Positions 23,701 through 37,542 of a stretch of 64,000 nt of DNA are shown piece by piece. Within the stretch, counting starts at the first letter, position 1, and each line of letters opens with the position of its first letter. Source of the DNA: Anaeramoeba flamelloides. Taxonomy: Eukaryota; Metamonada; Anaeramoebidae. The stretch lies in contig JANTQA010000033.1 of the NCBI GenBank assembly GCA_027625915.1, positions 9,920,001 to 9,984,000 on the forward strand. The letters run 5' to 3'. Below the pieces are notes generated by a model, which saw nothing but the letters and a program-made list of their open reading frames with translations, had not been told where the DNA came from and ran no database searches. Both the position numbers and the translations under genes were made by a program.

Positions 23701-23929
23701 AGGGATTATTTTCATGTCCAGTATTTCTATCCCTACTATACATTAACTTTTGGTTGAATCAAACGTTGCAAGTTAACCATTTGTTTTAACAATTTATAAA
23801 TTCTGAGTCTATTATTCGAAATTCAAATGGGAAAAATTTTCATCTGATTGTGCACTTTTCAATACTTATTCTTGGTTATGTTTGAGAATACATAACTCTC
23901 CCAATAAATCTTATAAAAAAGATCCTTTA

Positions 23930-24040
23930 CAAAGAAATAGAGATCACAAGCCATTTCTTAGAAAACTCCATTTAAAAAAGAAAAATCTGGAAAAATGAAG
24001 TGAAAATTTTTACCCATTTATTATTCAAATACCAGTAGGG
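23930..24040. mobile_element. MITE family A, right-half copy
   Basis: Contains AGAAAACTCCATTTAAAAAA, AAAATGAAGTGAAAATTTTT and the terminal TTTATTATTCAAATACCAGT. The left end is not recognisable, so this is truncated or diverged. Confidence 0.5.
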
Positions 24041-25035
24041 AATTATATGTTTGAGTTGATCAGAAAACCTAAGTCTTTGTGGTACCAACAGTTCTTAATA
24101 ATGGAACGATCCTTTCAATCAAAATTTAAATACAAAAAAACAAAAGAACAGAATCAAAATCAAAAGAACAAATCGTATATTGGGCTTAATCTTTGAAATT
24201 GTATTCTTGGTTGGCTGTCTTTTCTTTTGCAAAACAATTGTGTTTTTCCTTAGTGAAACAAAAGAAAAAAAACTATCCAATAGTTTTCAACTCAAAGACT
24301 TTTTTGATCGTACCTTCTCTTCTTGAAAGTAGATTATTGATGAGTTTATATCATTGTATTTGTTTAAAACATTTAAAATTGGCATTTAAGATATCTACAA
24401 AAAAAGAGAATCTTAAAGGTGTTAAAAAAAATCAGTTTTCCCTTTTTCACTTAAATTTTTTTTCCAGTTTTTATTTATAATTTGGATTAATTTTTTTTTT
24501 TACTTATAATTCATAATCATTCTCCACTCCCAAGCTAAATAGTAATTTCTAGTCAAACACAAAGAATTTTCAACACACCTTCGTCGAGTCAAAATTGACA
24601 TTTGAGAATGGACTAATAAGAATCGTGACTACATTTCGAAAGTTAAAAAAAGTCTTTTCCAAAAAAACCTTCTGATTTGTCAACAAAAGTGAAACAAATT
24701 AAGAAAAAATCGTTGTTTTGCTTTGGTTTGAGAAAATAGACATTAAACTCTATTGAATTTACTCTGTCTTAAGAATTCGTTGGGAAAGAGATTCAAAATC
24801 TTTTCTCTAATCACACCATTGTACAACTCAGATTCTAATTTCCATTTTAGTAAATTAGACAAATTTTCATTCAAACTGAAAATAAGTTTTCATAAATAAA
24901 GTGTGTCTCGTTTCAAATCCAATTGTTATCAGATTTATATCTGAAAAGAAATTAACATTTTTTTTAAATTCGAATTTTTTTTTTTTTCTTTTCTTTTTTT
25001 GAGTTTACTCTTCTTGAATTATTTACAAAGACAAA

Positions 25036-28000
25036 ATGTCAAAAAATCATGAAAAACTCGATCAATTTTATCGCCAAGTTCTTTACACTTTGAACAGCGG
25101 TAAGTGTTTTTCAACTAATAATTTTTTCTTTTTATTCTTTTTTTTTTTTTTTTTTTTGAAAACAAAAAAAGAATAATGCAAACTTTTAAGTTTTATCAAA
25201 ACGAATTCCAGAATAAAAAAGTCTTTAAAATTCAACAGATCTTTTTCTTTTGTTTAAAATTAAAAAAAATTTCTCACTTTTTCTTTTTTTTAATTTTTTT
25301 TCTCTCTTCCTTTGATCCTTTAACCAAAAAAACAACAAAAACAAAAAAAAACAAAAAAAAACAAAAAAAAACAAAAAAAAAAACATCAAAACAAAAATTT
25401 ACAAAAAAACAGAACCAAACAACCAACAAACTTTAAATTTTCTATCAAACCACCTCACAAGTTTTTTAAATGACAAACTCGAAGAAACTCAAACGATCTA
25501 TTTCCGCGAAAATGTCTTATATTCGGTATGTACAATACTTTGCGAAGAATACGAATTCAAAAAAGAGAATCTCCTCTTAGTGAATTCCATTTTAGAAAAA
25601 TTACTTTTATTTTGTATAAAGAGCATTTCAAGCGAGACTTTAAAAGTGTACCAGAGTATTAGTAAAATTTTAGCACTTTCAAGACATGGCTTTTATGATT
25701 TTACACAGAGGTTACAGGAAAACTTAATTGTTGAACTTAAAATTGATCTGAATATCGATAATTACCCCAAATTAAAAATCACTTCTGAAATGTTATTAGT
25801 TTATCCATTTTATTTTAATAACCTTCGACTTTTTATCCAAAATGAAGGATTTGAATTACTCGCAAAGCATTTTAGTTCCAATGATCATAAATTAGACCAT
25901 CATGTAACCTATTTTTTGCTTGATCCTTTTCGAAAGTGCTCTCCATATTTGGAAGGCGATTATTTCACCCAAATCGTCAAAAAGGTTCAGTTGTTCTTTG
26001 AAAGGATCTTAAAATTGAAAGACGACCAATTACGCTCGTTGCCAACCTTCGATCTTGTTAGATCTGTGTCAATGGTTGAAGCCTTGATTGATTTGGTAGA
26101 CTCAGAGGAATCGATAAAGGTCCGCGAAACCTTTTCTTTAGATTATGCTAGCAAATGCCTACACTCGCAATATATTGATCTTAGATTAAATGGGATCAAC
26201 GAATTACAAGAACGATGCTCTGATGTTATACAATATGAAGACACAATGATCAGATACAGGCAAATATCCAGATTACAATATCCTAGCCAAAGAAGAAATA
26301 TATATTACACTTCAGAAACCTTAGCGAAATGGATCAAAGAAAATGAAATTATTGAACTTTTATTTGGTAACAGATCCCACCCAGAGCTAATTAAAAATAG
26401 TCTTCCTATTTTAAAAATTTTGTCTAGAAGGGATTTAATTGAAAAGCAACACATTAATCTTATTTGGAGTGTTTCTGTAAGTTTTATTTTTTTCTTCTTT
26501 TTTTTATTTTTTTGATGCATTTTTAGATCAACCTTTTAATCACAGAAAGGCAAACCGTGCACAAAAAATCGAACAAGTGATGGGTATTTTGAAAGGAATA
26601 ACTTTTTTTTCTTTTGGTGAGTAATTTACTTTTGGATGATTAAATTGGAGGACAAATTTCAATACCAGCATTTAAATAATAAATGGGAAAAAATTTTCAC
26701 TTCATTTTCCTTATTTTTCCTTAATACAAAATAGAGTTTTCAAACGAAATAAGTTGTAATTTGTTGGTGTATATTTGAAAAAGGAAAAGGAAAAGGAAAA
26801 TGAAGTGAAAATTTTTACCCCTTTAAAAAGTGAATACCAGTATGTTTGGGATCGTAGTGCAAAAAGAATTTATTTTATTAAATTAAGCAGGTAGGAATAT
26901 GGTGAATATTTTCATTAAAAAAAAAGTACAAGATCAATGAAAAATTGGTTTGTTTGTATGGATGAGTCTATTGATTTTTCTGGATAACACTGAACTTTTT
27001 TTTAAAAAAATGAGTATTTTATTTCTCAGAATCCCCACACCATACCTGTTTCGAATATGTTTAGATTCATTCTTTGAAGATTAACTTTAGTAGCATTATG
27101 TTATTTATGAATTTTGGAACAGGCAGTGTGGCTTTGAGAAATTGAAAATTTTCTTTTTCATTTTTTTTTTTTTTTTTTGAGTTTTTAGTCTAGATTTTTT
27201 ACGTCAACAATAAAGTAAAAAAAATTCTCAAAAGTACTTTTTATTTCATTTTTTTATAAATTTTTCCTATGAAATTTTAATTGTGAAATATTATTATTTT
27301 TTTTTTTTTTTTTTCCGAGATCTCTCACGTAAAGTGACCAGGAATGTGTCAAGAAAAAGAGATACATTATCACAACCAAATGCATCTATTATAGTCCGTC
27401 AAAAAACGAAAGTGATGGGGGGAGCTCTCAGGGTAGAAGACAAACTGTAATCGAAAATAAAAGCCAAGTCTAAATCATTTTTATAACTGATAAATTCAAA
27501 TAAAAAAAAAAGTTAAAGTTCAAAAAGGAAAAACCGTATTAATGATGCAATTTTCATTTCTAATTAATTTTATAAAAGTTATTGGACTCATTTTCAACGA
27601 CTAATAATTAAAATATTTTGAGAATTTGAAATAAAAAATTTTTATTTATTTATTGGAAAATGACAATATTTATTATAATTATTTATTATCTTTTTTTTTT
27701 TTTTTTTTTCAATAAATCGAACTTTTTCTCAATTATTCAATAAGAACGCTTTTTGTACATAAAAATTTTTTTTTTTTTGAATTTTTGATAACTTTTAGTG
27801 TCTATTTTGGATTTTGTACTTTTTACCTTGATCTGTTTTTAATAAAACAAATTGTTGATCAAAATTCCATTAAAAAAGAATAAAATCCAAATTTCTGAAT
27901 TCACAAACACAAATTTGAAAATTAGAGCAGCCTTATAAATTCAAAAATTAGAGCAACCTTAGAAATTCAAAAATTAGAACAACCTTCTAAATTCAATTTC

Positions 28001-31000
28001 AATGCCAAGATCTTTTATATGTTGCAAATGATTTTAAAGAATGTTCTAATCTGAGGGGATTGCTAACAATCATATAATTTTAGTCATGATCTCATTTACT
28101 TGTTTATATTTAATATTTATTATATTTAATAAAGGTTATTATAAGATCAAAAATTTTGACAATATTTAAAATTATGTTGTTTATAAATAAACAATTTAAT
28201 CAAAAAAAATTTTTTTTACAATATAACAAATAAATTTTCAAAACAAAACATTTTCAATCTAATAAATAAATAAATTTGCTTTAAACCATCAATAATTTTT
28301 AAAAATTAATTCTAATTAACAAAACATATAAATAACAACAAAAACAATAAAAAAAATAACAAAAAACATTTAAATAACAATAACAACAACAATAATAATA
28401 ATAGACTCATCACACAACAATGACAGAATCAATTTATAATTTTTTAGCAACATTATGGGAATATTTAAGTGCCGAAATTTTGGAATATTGTTTTGTGGAA
28501 AAAATCGACAAAATAATAGAATGGAATAAACAAAGCAATAGTTTAATTTGTTCACTTACCTTGGCAACTTTAGCTAAAAAGAAGAACAAAGAAATCAAGA
28601 AATTATTTTATAAAGTACTTGGGAAATTTTGGGAATTATTTGTCAATGAAGAAATTAAGCATGAAATTAAAATAGAATTATTAACCAATATGAAGGAAAT
28701 GTTAAACAATAGATCATTTGATTATGGATCAAAAATATATATCATGAGACATTTAATTGAGTCCTTGACCAAAAAAGAAAAAAAGGGATCCATCTATATG
28801 ATTAAATTAATGCAAAGCTTGTCCGAAACCTTTTTAACTGATGAAAAGGTATGTGACAGATACAATTTAAAAACAAGAAAGCAATTTTTGGAAGATAGTA
28901 TAAAGCCTGTGCCAAAATTTACTGATGAAAATGAAAAAGAGAAAGAGAATGAAAATAAATATGAACAAAAAAAAGAAAAAACCTTAGTAAGGCTCTTAGT
29001 TGAAGAATTTGAACATTTTAAAAATCGGGTCTTGCAAGTTATTAAAGAAGAAAAATTAGATTTGGAAAACAAAAATAATGCCAAAGAAGAAGACATTGTA
29101 GATTGGGAAAAATATGAATTTGTTGATAACATGCCATTTGTTGATCAAATACAATTAAGATTGGATTGGTTATCTTCTTTGTTGAAGATATCGGACAAGT
29201 TTTTTTTAACAGAAATTGATATCGAAGATCTCTGGGGCTCGATGATTTATGATTTAGTGGTCAAGCATGAAACAGAAATGTTTTTAAAATTTGCAATTAG
29301 CTTCACCCCAAGCGAAATGGGTATTTTAACAATGTACAACAAGGCATGTGAATTAAATTGTAAAACTATGACAAGCCACGAATTTAAATTTTTTAAACAC
29401 TTTTGTAATTACGTAAACCAAATCAACAAATGTATTGAGATTGATTCTAATAATAAGGTTTCCATCATTAATACGAATTTATCCATTTTATTGGGACTCA
29501 ATGAGCTTTGGAGGATTGTTTTAAATGTTGAAAATGAGGAACTAGCTGTCGAGGCCATTGAATATTTGCTAGAATTTCAAAATTATAGTGCCAAATCTTT
29601 TCGAGATCCCAATCTAATTAAGCAAAAAAGAATCAATTTTATTAATGAGTGCTTGAGGGTGATTGAAAAATTAAGGAACAATAACGAAAGCAATAAAAAA
29701 ATTGAAAGATGCCTCATGGTTTTGGAATTCTATTACCAAAACGTTGAATCGACAATTATCCCAGAATATTTAGGCTTTAAAAGACACAAGTTTGGTCTTA
29801 TCCATAGCCCCATCGTGCTATCAATTGTTAACCAAATTGAAAAATCAAAGAACAACCAATATGAGACGACAAATATCCAAGTCCACACCACCGATTCCGT
29901 TTTCATTTTAAGAAAAATGATTGCCCAATTGGTGAAAAAGGAAGTTGCCGAAATTAATATCCAAGCACATCGCAAATTGAATCACGAAATTGATTCCAAA
30001 ACCCTCGACGAAATTGGCATTCAAAACAATCAAATAATCGTCGTGACCAAAAATGTTACCATCGAAATACAAGACCGTAATTTGCAGTCTAAGGAAACCC
30101 TCGCGCAACATGAATTATTGCCCATGTTTATTTTATCCAAGCAATTTGAAAAATTTTTCCCATTATTAAAACTTGGCGGCAATATTTCTCATAAGGTCAA
30201 CAATATTCTATTATTAATGCCAACTAATGAAAAAAGAGTGGAAGAATTTTCAGATCTATTTAGTAATTATCAAACCGGGAGCAGCAATCAAAAAATTGAT
30301 TATTCGAATTTATTAAATTTGGAGTCAATAAATTATTTAAATTATAATCTCCAGGTTATAATAAATTTGATTGGCCATTATTACCATGGAATAAAAATGG
30401 TAAACAAAAACTCGGAAAAAAAGGATCTTTCGATGCAATGGAAGGATAAATTCATTGATTCAAATATTTACGAATATTTATTAAACATTTTATTAAAAAT
30501 AAATGAAAATGCTAATAATAGGAAGGACAAGAGCTTTGATGAATTCGAAAAAACTAGTATTTCCTTAATTACACAAATAATAAATTCCTTATTTATCGCA
30601 TTTGACCCATTGGGCATCAATAAAAAAATCAAATTCAACAATTTGAGCATTACCAACTTGATGAATACCTTTTTAGATATTATTTTGTCACTGTCCAAGG
30701 AACATGAAATCAATGAGAGCGTGAAGGCAGTTAATAATTTATCAATCTTCATTGCAATGGCATATACATTTTCTGAAAGCAACGAGTGGAGAACGTCCTT
30801 TAAGAAATATGCCAAGTGGGACCTCTGGTTACAGCAAACACTGATTTTTGCGCCTCTAGAAAAAAATAGAAATACCATCACTCAGTCTTTAAGATTAATT
30901 GTACGAAATGAAAATCAGCAATCCAAAAAGGAAAAATATTCAGATTCATTGATATTTTGGTTAACTAAGGAATTAATATATTTGTTTAAAAATTTAGATA

Positions 31001-34000
31001 ATTCCGGTGTCAAGAAAGACCAAATTTTCATTAAAGAATATTTTAGTTTATTAATGTTTTTAATTGATTTAATACATCAAAAGAAAGATGAAAATGATAA
31101 CAAAAATGATAATCTTGAAATGATTAAAGAATTAGATTTTGAATTTCTGCTACGCGATTTAATTAAACGATTGATGGCACACCGTACGATTGAAAAAAAT
31201 AGTTCCATTTGTGATGAACGGTTAGTAATTAATTTAGATTTATCCAAGGTTATTTTACAAAATAATCCTGAATTTAAAAACATAATCTGCAATGAAACAC
31301 AATTAATTGAATATTTATTTGATTGCTTATTCAAAATCCCCAGTTCTCCTTCTGAAAAGTTGCAGGAAAAAAAAGAAACCGAAAATACCAAAGAAGAGAA
31401 AGAGGAAAAAACCAAGGAAGAGGAAAAAGATGATCAAGATGAAGATATTAAACCACCAAAATGTAAAAGCCCAAAATCAAGAACATCGGCATTAAATTTA
31501 TTATTTGAAATAGGTATTAATCATCCTGAAAATTATAAAAAAATCTCCAGCTTATTATATAAATATCAACAACAGGTGATCACTCCTGAAACTTGGTATT
31601 ATGAACCAACTGATGAAAACAGATCAATTACAGGCTATGCTGGCTTAAAGAATTTAGGTTGCACATGCTATATGAATTCCTTATTGCAACAATTATTCAT
31701 GATTCCAGAAATGAGAGAGGGTATTTTAAAAATCAAAACCGAAAAGAACGAAGATGACTTTCTTTATCAATTACAAAAAATCTTTGCAAACTTATCCGAA
31801 AACCAAATGCAATATGTCGATACATCAAAATTTGCAAAAAGTTATAAAGACTGGAATGGGCAACCCCTCAACCCAATGATCCAGATGGATGTTGATGAAT
31901 TTTTTGGTATGCTATTTGATCGAATTGAAAAAAGATTAGAAGAACTCAAAGAACCGAATTTCCTTGCTGGTTTATTCCGAGGTAAATCAGTCCAACAAAT
32001 TGTGCCACTGAATGAAGAAGATGCCCAAACCTCTGAAAGAATCGATCCCTTTTATACCATTTCATTAGATGTTGTTAATAGGAAGAATTTAACTGAATCC
32101 TTTGAGCAATATATCGAGCCAGACATGCTAGTTGGCGACAATCAATACTTTTCAGAGCAATTAGGTAAAAAGGTTGATGCCCTGAAAAGAAGTTGTATTC
32201 ATACTCTACCAAAGAATTTAATATTGCATTTAAAACGATTTGAATTTAATTATCAGACAATGAGGAGATATAAAGTCGATGAAGAGTTCGATTTTCCTAT
32301 TGAATTAGAATTATATAAATATACCAAGGAAGGTGTTGAGGAACAAGAAAAAAAGGCTTCAAAAAAGATCAAAAAAAAGCAAACTGACAAGGAATTATTA
32401 AATAAAAAAAAAATGGAAGAAAAGGGTGAAGAGGAAATTAAAAAGGAAAAAGATGACAAAGAAGAAGAAGGAAAAGAAGGAGAAGTAGGGGGAGAAGAAA
32501 AAGAAAAAGACAAACAAGAAACAGAAGAGGGAAAGAAGAAAGGGGAAAAAGAAAAAGAGGAGGTAGAAGAAGAAGAAGAAGATAAATGCCCAAATGAATG
32601 CTATAAATATAGATTAACTGGTGTTATTATACATTTAGGATTTACTGAAGCTGGGCATTACTATTCGTTTGCCATGGAAAGAGAAAATTCCAAAAAAGAT
32701 GATGAATTAAAATGGTTCAAATTTGACGATCGAAATGTTACCAAATGGGATATCAGCCAATTAGAAGACCAATGCTTTGGTGGAACACAGAAGATCTTCT
32801 ATAGAAATAGCTTTGGTATGATCCAACAAGGAATGTATTCAAGAAGATATTCAGGATATATGCTATTCTATCAAAGAGTAGACCAGATTAAGGAAAAAAA
32901 AAGTCAACTCTCCACATCGAGCTTGATTGGGAATGACATTTTTGAATCCATTTGGAATGAAAATAAAAAATTCTTTTTAAGGAAGAATTTGTTTAATAAT
33001 AGTTATTTTAAATTTATGGAAAAATTTATCGAAAATTCAAAAGACTTTTCAGAGAACTATGGTAATTTAGCAATTGACTTTTTAATTAACATCTATGGTC
33101 ATTCAAGATATCGAAATAAGAGCAAGGAATTAATAAGTATAATCAAAAAAAAATTAAGTAATGATTTCAATTTTGCCAAATGGTTTTTATCAGAACTTAC
33201 CCTCAACGATAAAAATGTTTGGTTTGTAGAAATATTCTTTAAATGCACAGTCAAGGATTTTAAATTACTATTTTTAGATTTAATTTTAGCCGCAATAAAT
33301 ATTGTCTCCAAAGATGAAATTGAAAAGAATTTAATTGCAAAGGTCATTGACAATAATAATAGTAATAATAAAAATAATATACAATTAAATGAATTGAGTC
33401 AAATCGCTAAGAAATGGACTAATGATATTGAACAGATTAATAATAAAGATAAAAAGACAAATAATAAAGATCAAAAAGAAGAAGAAGAAGAAGAAGAAGA
33501 AAAAGAAGAAAAAGAAGAAAAAGAAGAAATGAAATCTATTGTCATTAAAAGTTTAAATCTATTTTTACAATTTATTTTTAATCCAAAAAGATTATATAAC
33601 AAAATTTCTGATTATTTAAAATTAATCGAAAATTTAATTACTAGTTCAGAGTTAATTAAAAATTATTTCATATCGATAAATGTAATTAGTAAATTGGCAC
33701 ATTTATATTTGGACGATTATTCGCCATTTAATGAAAAATGCAAATCCTTTTTAGAATATTCTGAAGCTAAAGGTGAAGGTGTCTCAGACGTTTATCAGGG
33801 CTTAATGCAAAACATTTTCAAATTAATTGAAAACAAAAAATTAAATGAAATTTCCAAATTAGATCTTTATATTTTAACCAAAACACCCTTTTTAAAAAAA
33901 TCTGTATATGATAATTTAAATCCAGAAATTAATTCCAAAATCATTTCCTATTTAACAACAATTGTGCCAGGATATTATAACGATATTGTGGACTTTTTAA

Positions 34001-36108
34001 TTATTCGTATCGATAAAACAGAATCCTATAGATTGTCAAAGCTATTTTCGTTATTAAATCATCTCTTGAATACACAGGAAAAGGATCACTCGCCATTATT
34101 GAGTCGATTTATCACAATTGTGCTTGAAAACAAAAGGTATAAAAATGCTAATAAGGTTACATTGGAGGAAATCGAAAAGATCAGCAAACAAAATATACTT
34201 TTCAACAAGTTTTTAGTTGACCACCACGAACAATGGCTAATTTCAATGATCATCGATTGCCGCTACCGCTCAAATAGAATTTTAACAGCAGAAATTTTTA
34301 AAAAAATGATCGACCAATATCCAAATAATGAAGAGATCTCGGCAAAGGTTTATAATTATTTAATTGGACAGCTTGATGAGAAATTTGATAGCCTATATTC
34401 TGATTTAATCGTTATTAAGAATCAAGAAGAGAAGGTCGAAAAAAAAAAATTACCAAAATTACAATCTAAGCAAACCCGGATCGATTATTTTAATTTGACT
34501 GGACTATTAAAATTAGTAAAACTGTTTGTTCTCAGTGACAACAAAATTAAGCAAGCCTTTGATTTTGATCTTATTTGGAAAATGTTTTTGATCATTGATG
34601 ACAACCGACTTGATAAAGATGAGCACAGGGTGCAATTATTTGAATTATGGAACAATTTATTAATTGGAAACGAGAAGCAAATTGAGCGCTTTGCCCAGGA
34701 CGAAGAAAAAACCGATCGATTTGTAAAATTGTACATCAATTATAACCAACAGCAAAGAATTTATAATGGCAAAATGCTGCCACCATTCTATAGCATAATC
34801 ATTAAATTGATTGACCGCTCTGATGACTTTGCAAAGAAATTGTCCAATTCCCAATTAATGAATAATTTAATCGAGAAATTCGTCATCAACAATTATAGCG
34901 ACGATGATTCCCAACACTTATTAGACGAAATCATTTCAGTGGTGTCCACCCAACAAGTTTTTAGAATCAAGAACATTAAGTTAGCCTTTGAAGACCAGCA
35001 AGTATGGAGAATGAATTCCAATAAAATTCTGTTGATGCTAAGGCCCCTAATCATGGATCAGCAAGATGCCCAAATCCTTTGTAATTATAGCGGCCACGAG
35101 CATATTTCCAAATATTTGATCACTAAATTGAAATACTATCAGCCCTCAAGTTTATCTTCCTCCATGACCCATTCTTCTGTTTCTTCGGTCGAATATATTA
35201 AAATTGCAATGCTCTTATTGATCAATTCCGTGAGCTGGATGATCGAGACAGACAATGAAACATTTTTAAACAAATTTTTGCCATTGTGGAAGTCTAGAAA
35301 GGAGCTGTCGATAGCTGTTTTGGATTTAATAAATAAATACTATTCGCTATCAATCGATCTTGGTTCTTTATCAACAAAATTATTCAAAACTCTTGTTGCA
35401 ATTAAAAGGAAAAATAAGAAAAATTCCTTATTGAATAAAGCCTTAAATAATTATATACCCTATTACAATCAATTGGTTAAAGATTCTGAAAACTATATTG
35501 AAAACTATAAAAAGGAAACCATCAAATTCCCAAAATACTTTACAGATTCCAATTTCATCGTTGCAGTTAGCCATTTATTAGTTAGCTTTGATTTTGAAAA
35601 AAATATCCAAAATACACAAAAAATAAATAATAATTTACATTTGCTATTATTTTTGTTAATACAAACCTCAATTCAAAATAATTATAATGAACACCTTTTG
35701 TTTGTAAACGCATTTTTAAATGTATTCAAGCACCTTCAAAAAGCACATTTTGATTATATGCTTGAGAAATTTTTGATCAGACAATATTTGCTAAATTTAT
35801 TTAATAACCCTCAAATTATTAAAAATGGTCCCATAGAAGATTTGTTGAACCTTTTGGTACCCTCTGTTTTTAAATTTTTAACAGACGAAATTGAAATCGT
35901 CGGATTTAACATGAAATCTAGTTCCATTCTCTTAGAACAATTAGATAATAGTAAAAATTTATTCTCCATATCAATTATCATTGGTGTATTCTTAAATTCG
36001 GAAGAAACTAAAGTTTTCTTTATTAACAGCGAACTCTTTGAAAAATTCAAATCCTTAGCAGAAAAAGATCAGGAAAAAAAATATGACAAATTATTAGAAC
36101 AAATTTAA
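25036..36108 (+). CDS. Giant ubiquitin C-terminal hydrolase, USP9X/fat-facets type
   Basis: Deubiquitinase of about 2943 aa. Exons 25036-25099, 25413-26476 and 28405-36108; introns 313 nt and 1928 nt. Junctions keep phase (1, then 0). The second gives WSVSTHHTTMTESIYNFL, aligning with the USP9X region WAAQAGKHEAIVKNVHDLL. Residues 1-860 are helical armadillo-like scaffold; about 861-931 form a ubiquitin-like domain (VHTTDSVFILRKMI...); the UCH domain spans about 1456-1862. Catalytic Cys1464 lies in NLGCTCYMNS, His1794 in EAGHYYSFA, Asp1817 in KFDDRNVTKW; QMDVDEFF is the QQD-like box. Residues about 1686-1770 are a Lys/Glu insert at the place where USP9X has its beta-hairpin insert. Both zinc-binding CxxC pairs of the fingers are absent (SVQQIV; YFSEQLGKK). 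A pure Glu/Lys run follows at about 2067-2085. The long C-terminal helical region ends EKDQEKKYDKLLEQI. USP9X is about 2550 aa, so this is longer. Likely role: trimming ubiquitin from trafficking or adhesion proteins (family knowledge). Confidence 0.93.
25100..25412 (+). other. First intron of the deubiquitinase gene
   Basis: Donor GGTAAGTG after TTGAACAGC and acceptor AAAACAG before AACCAAAC; phase 1, completing a Glu codon. It contains a tandem ACAAAAAAA-type repeat (about 25328-25382) and long T runs. A frame through the intron exists but is low-complexity. Confidence 0.7.
26663..26840. mobile_element. MITE family A, intact-looking copy in intron 2
   Basis: About 178 bp with inverted ends: left AAATAATAAATGGG then AAAATTTTCACTTCATTTTC; right GAAAATGAAGTGAAAATTTT then TGAATACCAG. 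The inverted match covers roughly 45-50 bp. It lies in the 1928-nt intron, so it accounts for part of that intron's size. Confidence 0.65.
27310..27452 (+). other. Coding-like patch inside the deubiquitinase intron
   Basis: After a long T tract and CCGAG, a plus-strand frame stays open to a stop at 27448-27450: LSRKVTRNVSRKRDTLSQPN then ASIIVRQKTKVMGGALRVED then KL. It is far less AT-rich than the intron around it. Conservation with USP9X runs straight across this intron, so it is not a normal exon. It may be an alternative terminal exon, a transposed exon scrap, or a small RNA locus. No family recognised. Confidence 0.3.
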
Positions 36109-37542
36109 TTTATTTTTTGATTTTTAATTTTTTATTTATTTTATTGTTTTGCTTTTTTTTTTTTTTTTTTTTTTATTGTTTTTGAAGAAAACAAAAAAAT
36201 TTGTTTTCATTTGAAATAAGATTTTGTTTTCAATTCTTTTCTTTTGAAACTTACAATGATACTTTTTAATAATAAATAAAGAAATATAGATTTCATTTTT
36301 CTTTTTTGGCTTTTTTAAAAAATTCTTAGTTATTTTCAAAATTACCATTATTTAATTTAATAGTGCCTTAAAAAAAAGTGTAACAAATTCACTGATAAAT
36401 AATTAAGTAAGTTTTTAAACAAATATCTAATGGTCAATCTTTGAGATCTTCTAAGGAAAATTCACATTTGGATTAAAATTTAAATTGACAACAAGATTAT
36501 TCATTGGGCAAACCTCTTTTTTTTTGGAAATTCTATTATAACGAACCAATTTTGATAAAATTTTATATTTTGATTTTATTATGAAAATACTACGAGAATT
36601 ATAAGATTAAAAATTCTAGGATCTATCAATTTTTCAAAATATTAATTAAAAGGGGGTTTTATTGTAAAAATTATCCCAATTGCCTATCTCAAAAAAACAA
36701 TCCAATAATTCTCATTTTAAGAATTCCAAAATAATTCTTTTTTATACATTAAGTTAATTTCATCTCCCCAGAATTCTTTTCCGGTCTTTAATAGAACTAA
36801 AATTCAATTTAAAAATTTATTTGTAAAATTAACAACATTTTTGAAAATCAAAAGTTTATTTTTAAACTAATCAAAAAATCAAAAGAAACGAAATTTTCAA
36901 AGAGAGAAAATACAGATGATCTCCAAAACTCATACCCAACAATAGCTATAACAACACACCTCGTTAAATATTGCTTTAGTTTTGAAATAGTTCCAAGATA
37001 AGAGGATATATTACCTAATGAAGAAACACTAAAAATTGAAAAGTGCAGAAGAACCTTTTGACTTAAAAAAAAACTTTCCATACTTTAATGATCAGAACTT
37101 TAAATAGAAGAAACTCACATAACCATTCTTCTCTTTATAAAAATAACAAATTAATTCCAAATAGAGGAAAAATAAACCGCAAATTTTTAATCGAGGTCGA
37201 TTAATTAACTAAACTTTCTTCAATTTAATCAGTTCCAAAAATCAAACATTTCAAAATAAATATTACATCTTTGATAAAAAACAAAAAAAATGGAAAAAAA
37301 AAAGGTTAAAATGAAAAAAAGGTAAGAAAATTTATTTTGGTAGATCATAAATAAATAGAATAAAGAAGATCAAATTTTCAAATTTTGTGTTTATTTGTAA
37401 CTAAAAGACAAGAAGCAGTCAAGTTAGTTGTATTTTTTTTTTTTGATAAAGAAAGGAATTAAAAAGAAAGAGTACTCTTGGGATTAATTAAAAATAATTT
37501 GACTAAAAAATAAAAATTTGGTTTACTATATCACTTGATGAT
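36109..37542. other. Convergent intergenic spacer
   Basis: 1.4 kb between the 3' ends of the deubiquitinase (+) and the BTB gene (-). It should hold both 3' UTRs. I see only AT-rich sequence with poly-T at 36152-36176 and no repeat family of this window. Confidence 0.5.

Larger units (their letters stand above)
16583..25035. other. 8.4 kb intergenic region
   Basis: From 16.6 to 19.9 kb I see only AT-rich DNA with a few low-complexity frames (for example 18524-18712, Glu/Asn-rich, 62 codons), and nothing I would call a gene. From 19.9 kb on it is mobile DNA: long family-B element, P modules, segment F, a decayed coding patch split by a TA-flanked element, and a partial family-A copy. A 49-codon frame at 24047-24196 (MFELIRKPKSLWYQQFLIME...) adjoins the family-A end; its status is unknown. 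24.5-25.03 kb is the deubiquitinase promoter side. Confidence 0.45.

Noticed and set aside
26523-26600. Extra exon after the deubiquitinase exon 2 (INLLITERQTVHKKSNK)
   Set aside because: An AG precedes it, but the frame ends quickly, and conservation with USP9X continues directly from 26476 to 28405 without it.
28794-29132. Antisense Ser/Phe-rich frames within the deubiquitinase exon
   Set aside because: They are shadows of the Lys/Glu-rich sense coding (GAA/AAA codons read backwards as TTC/TTT) and have no independent support.
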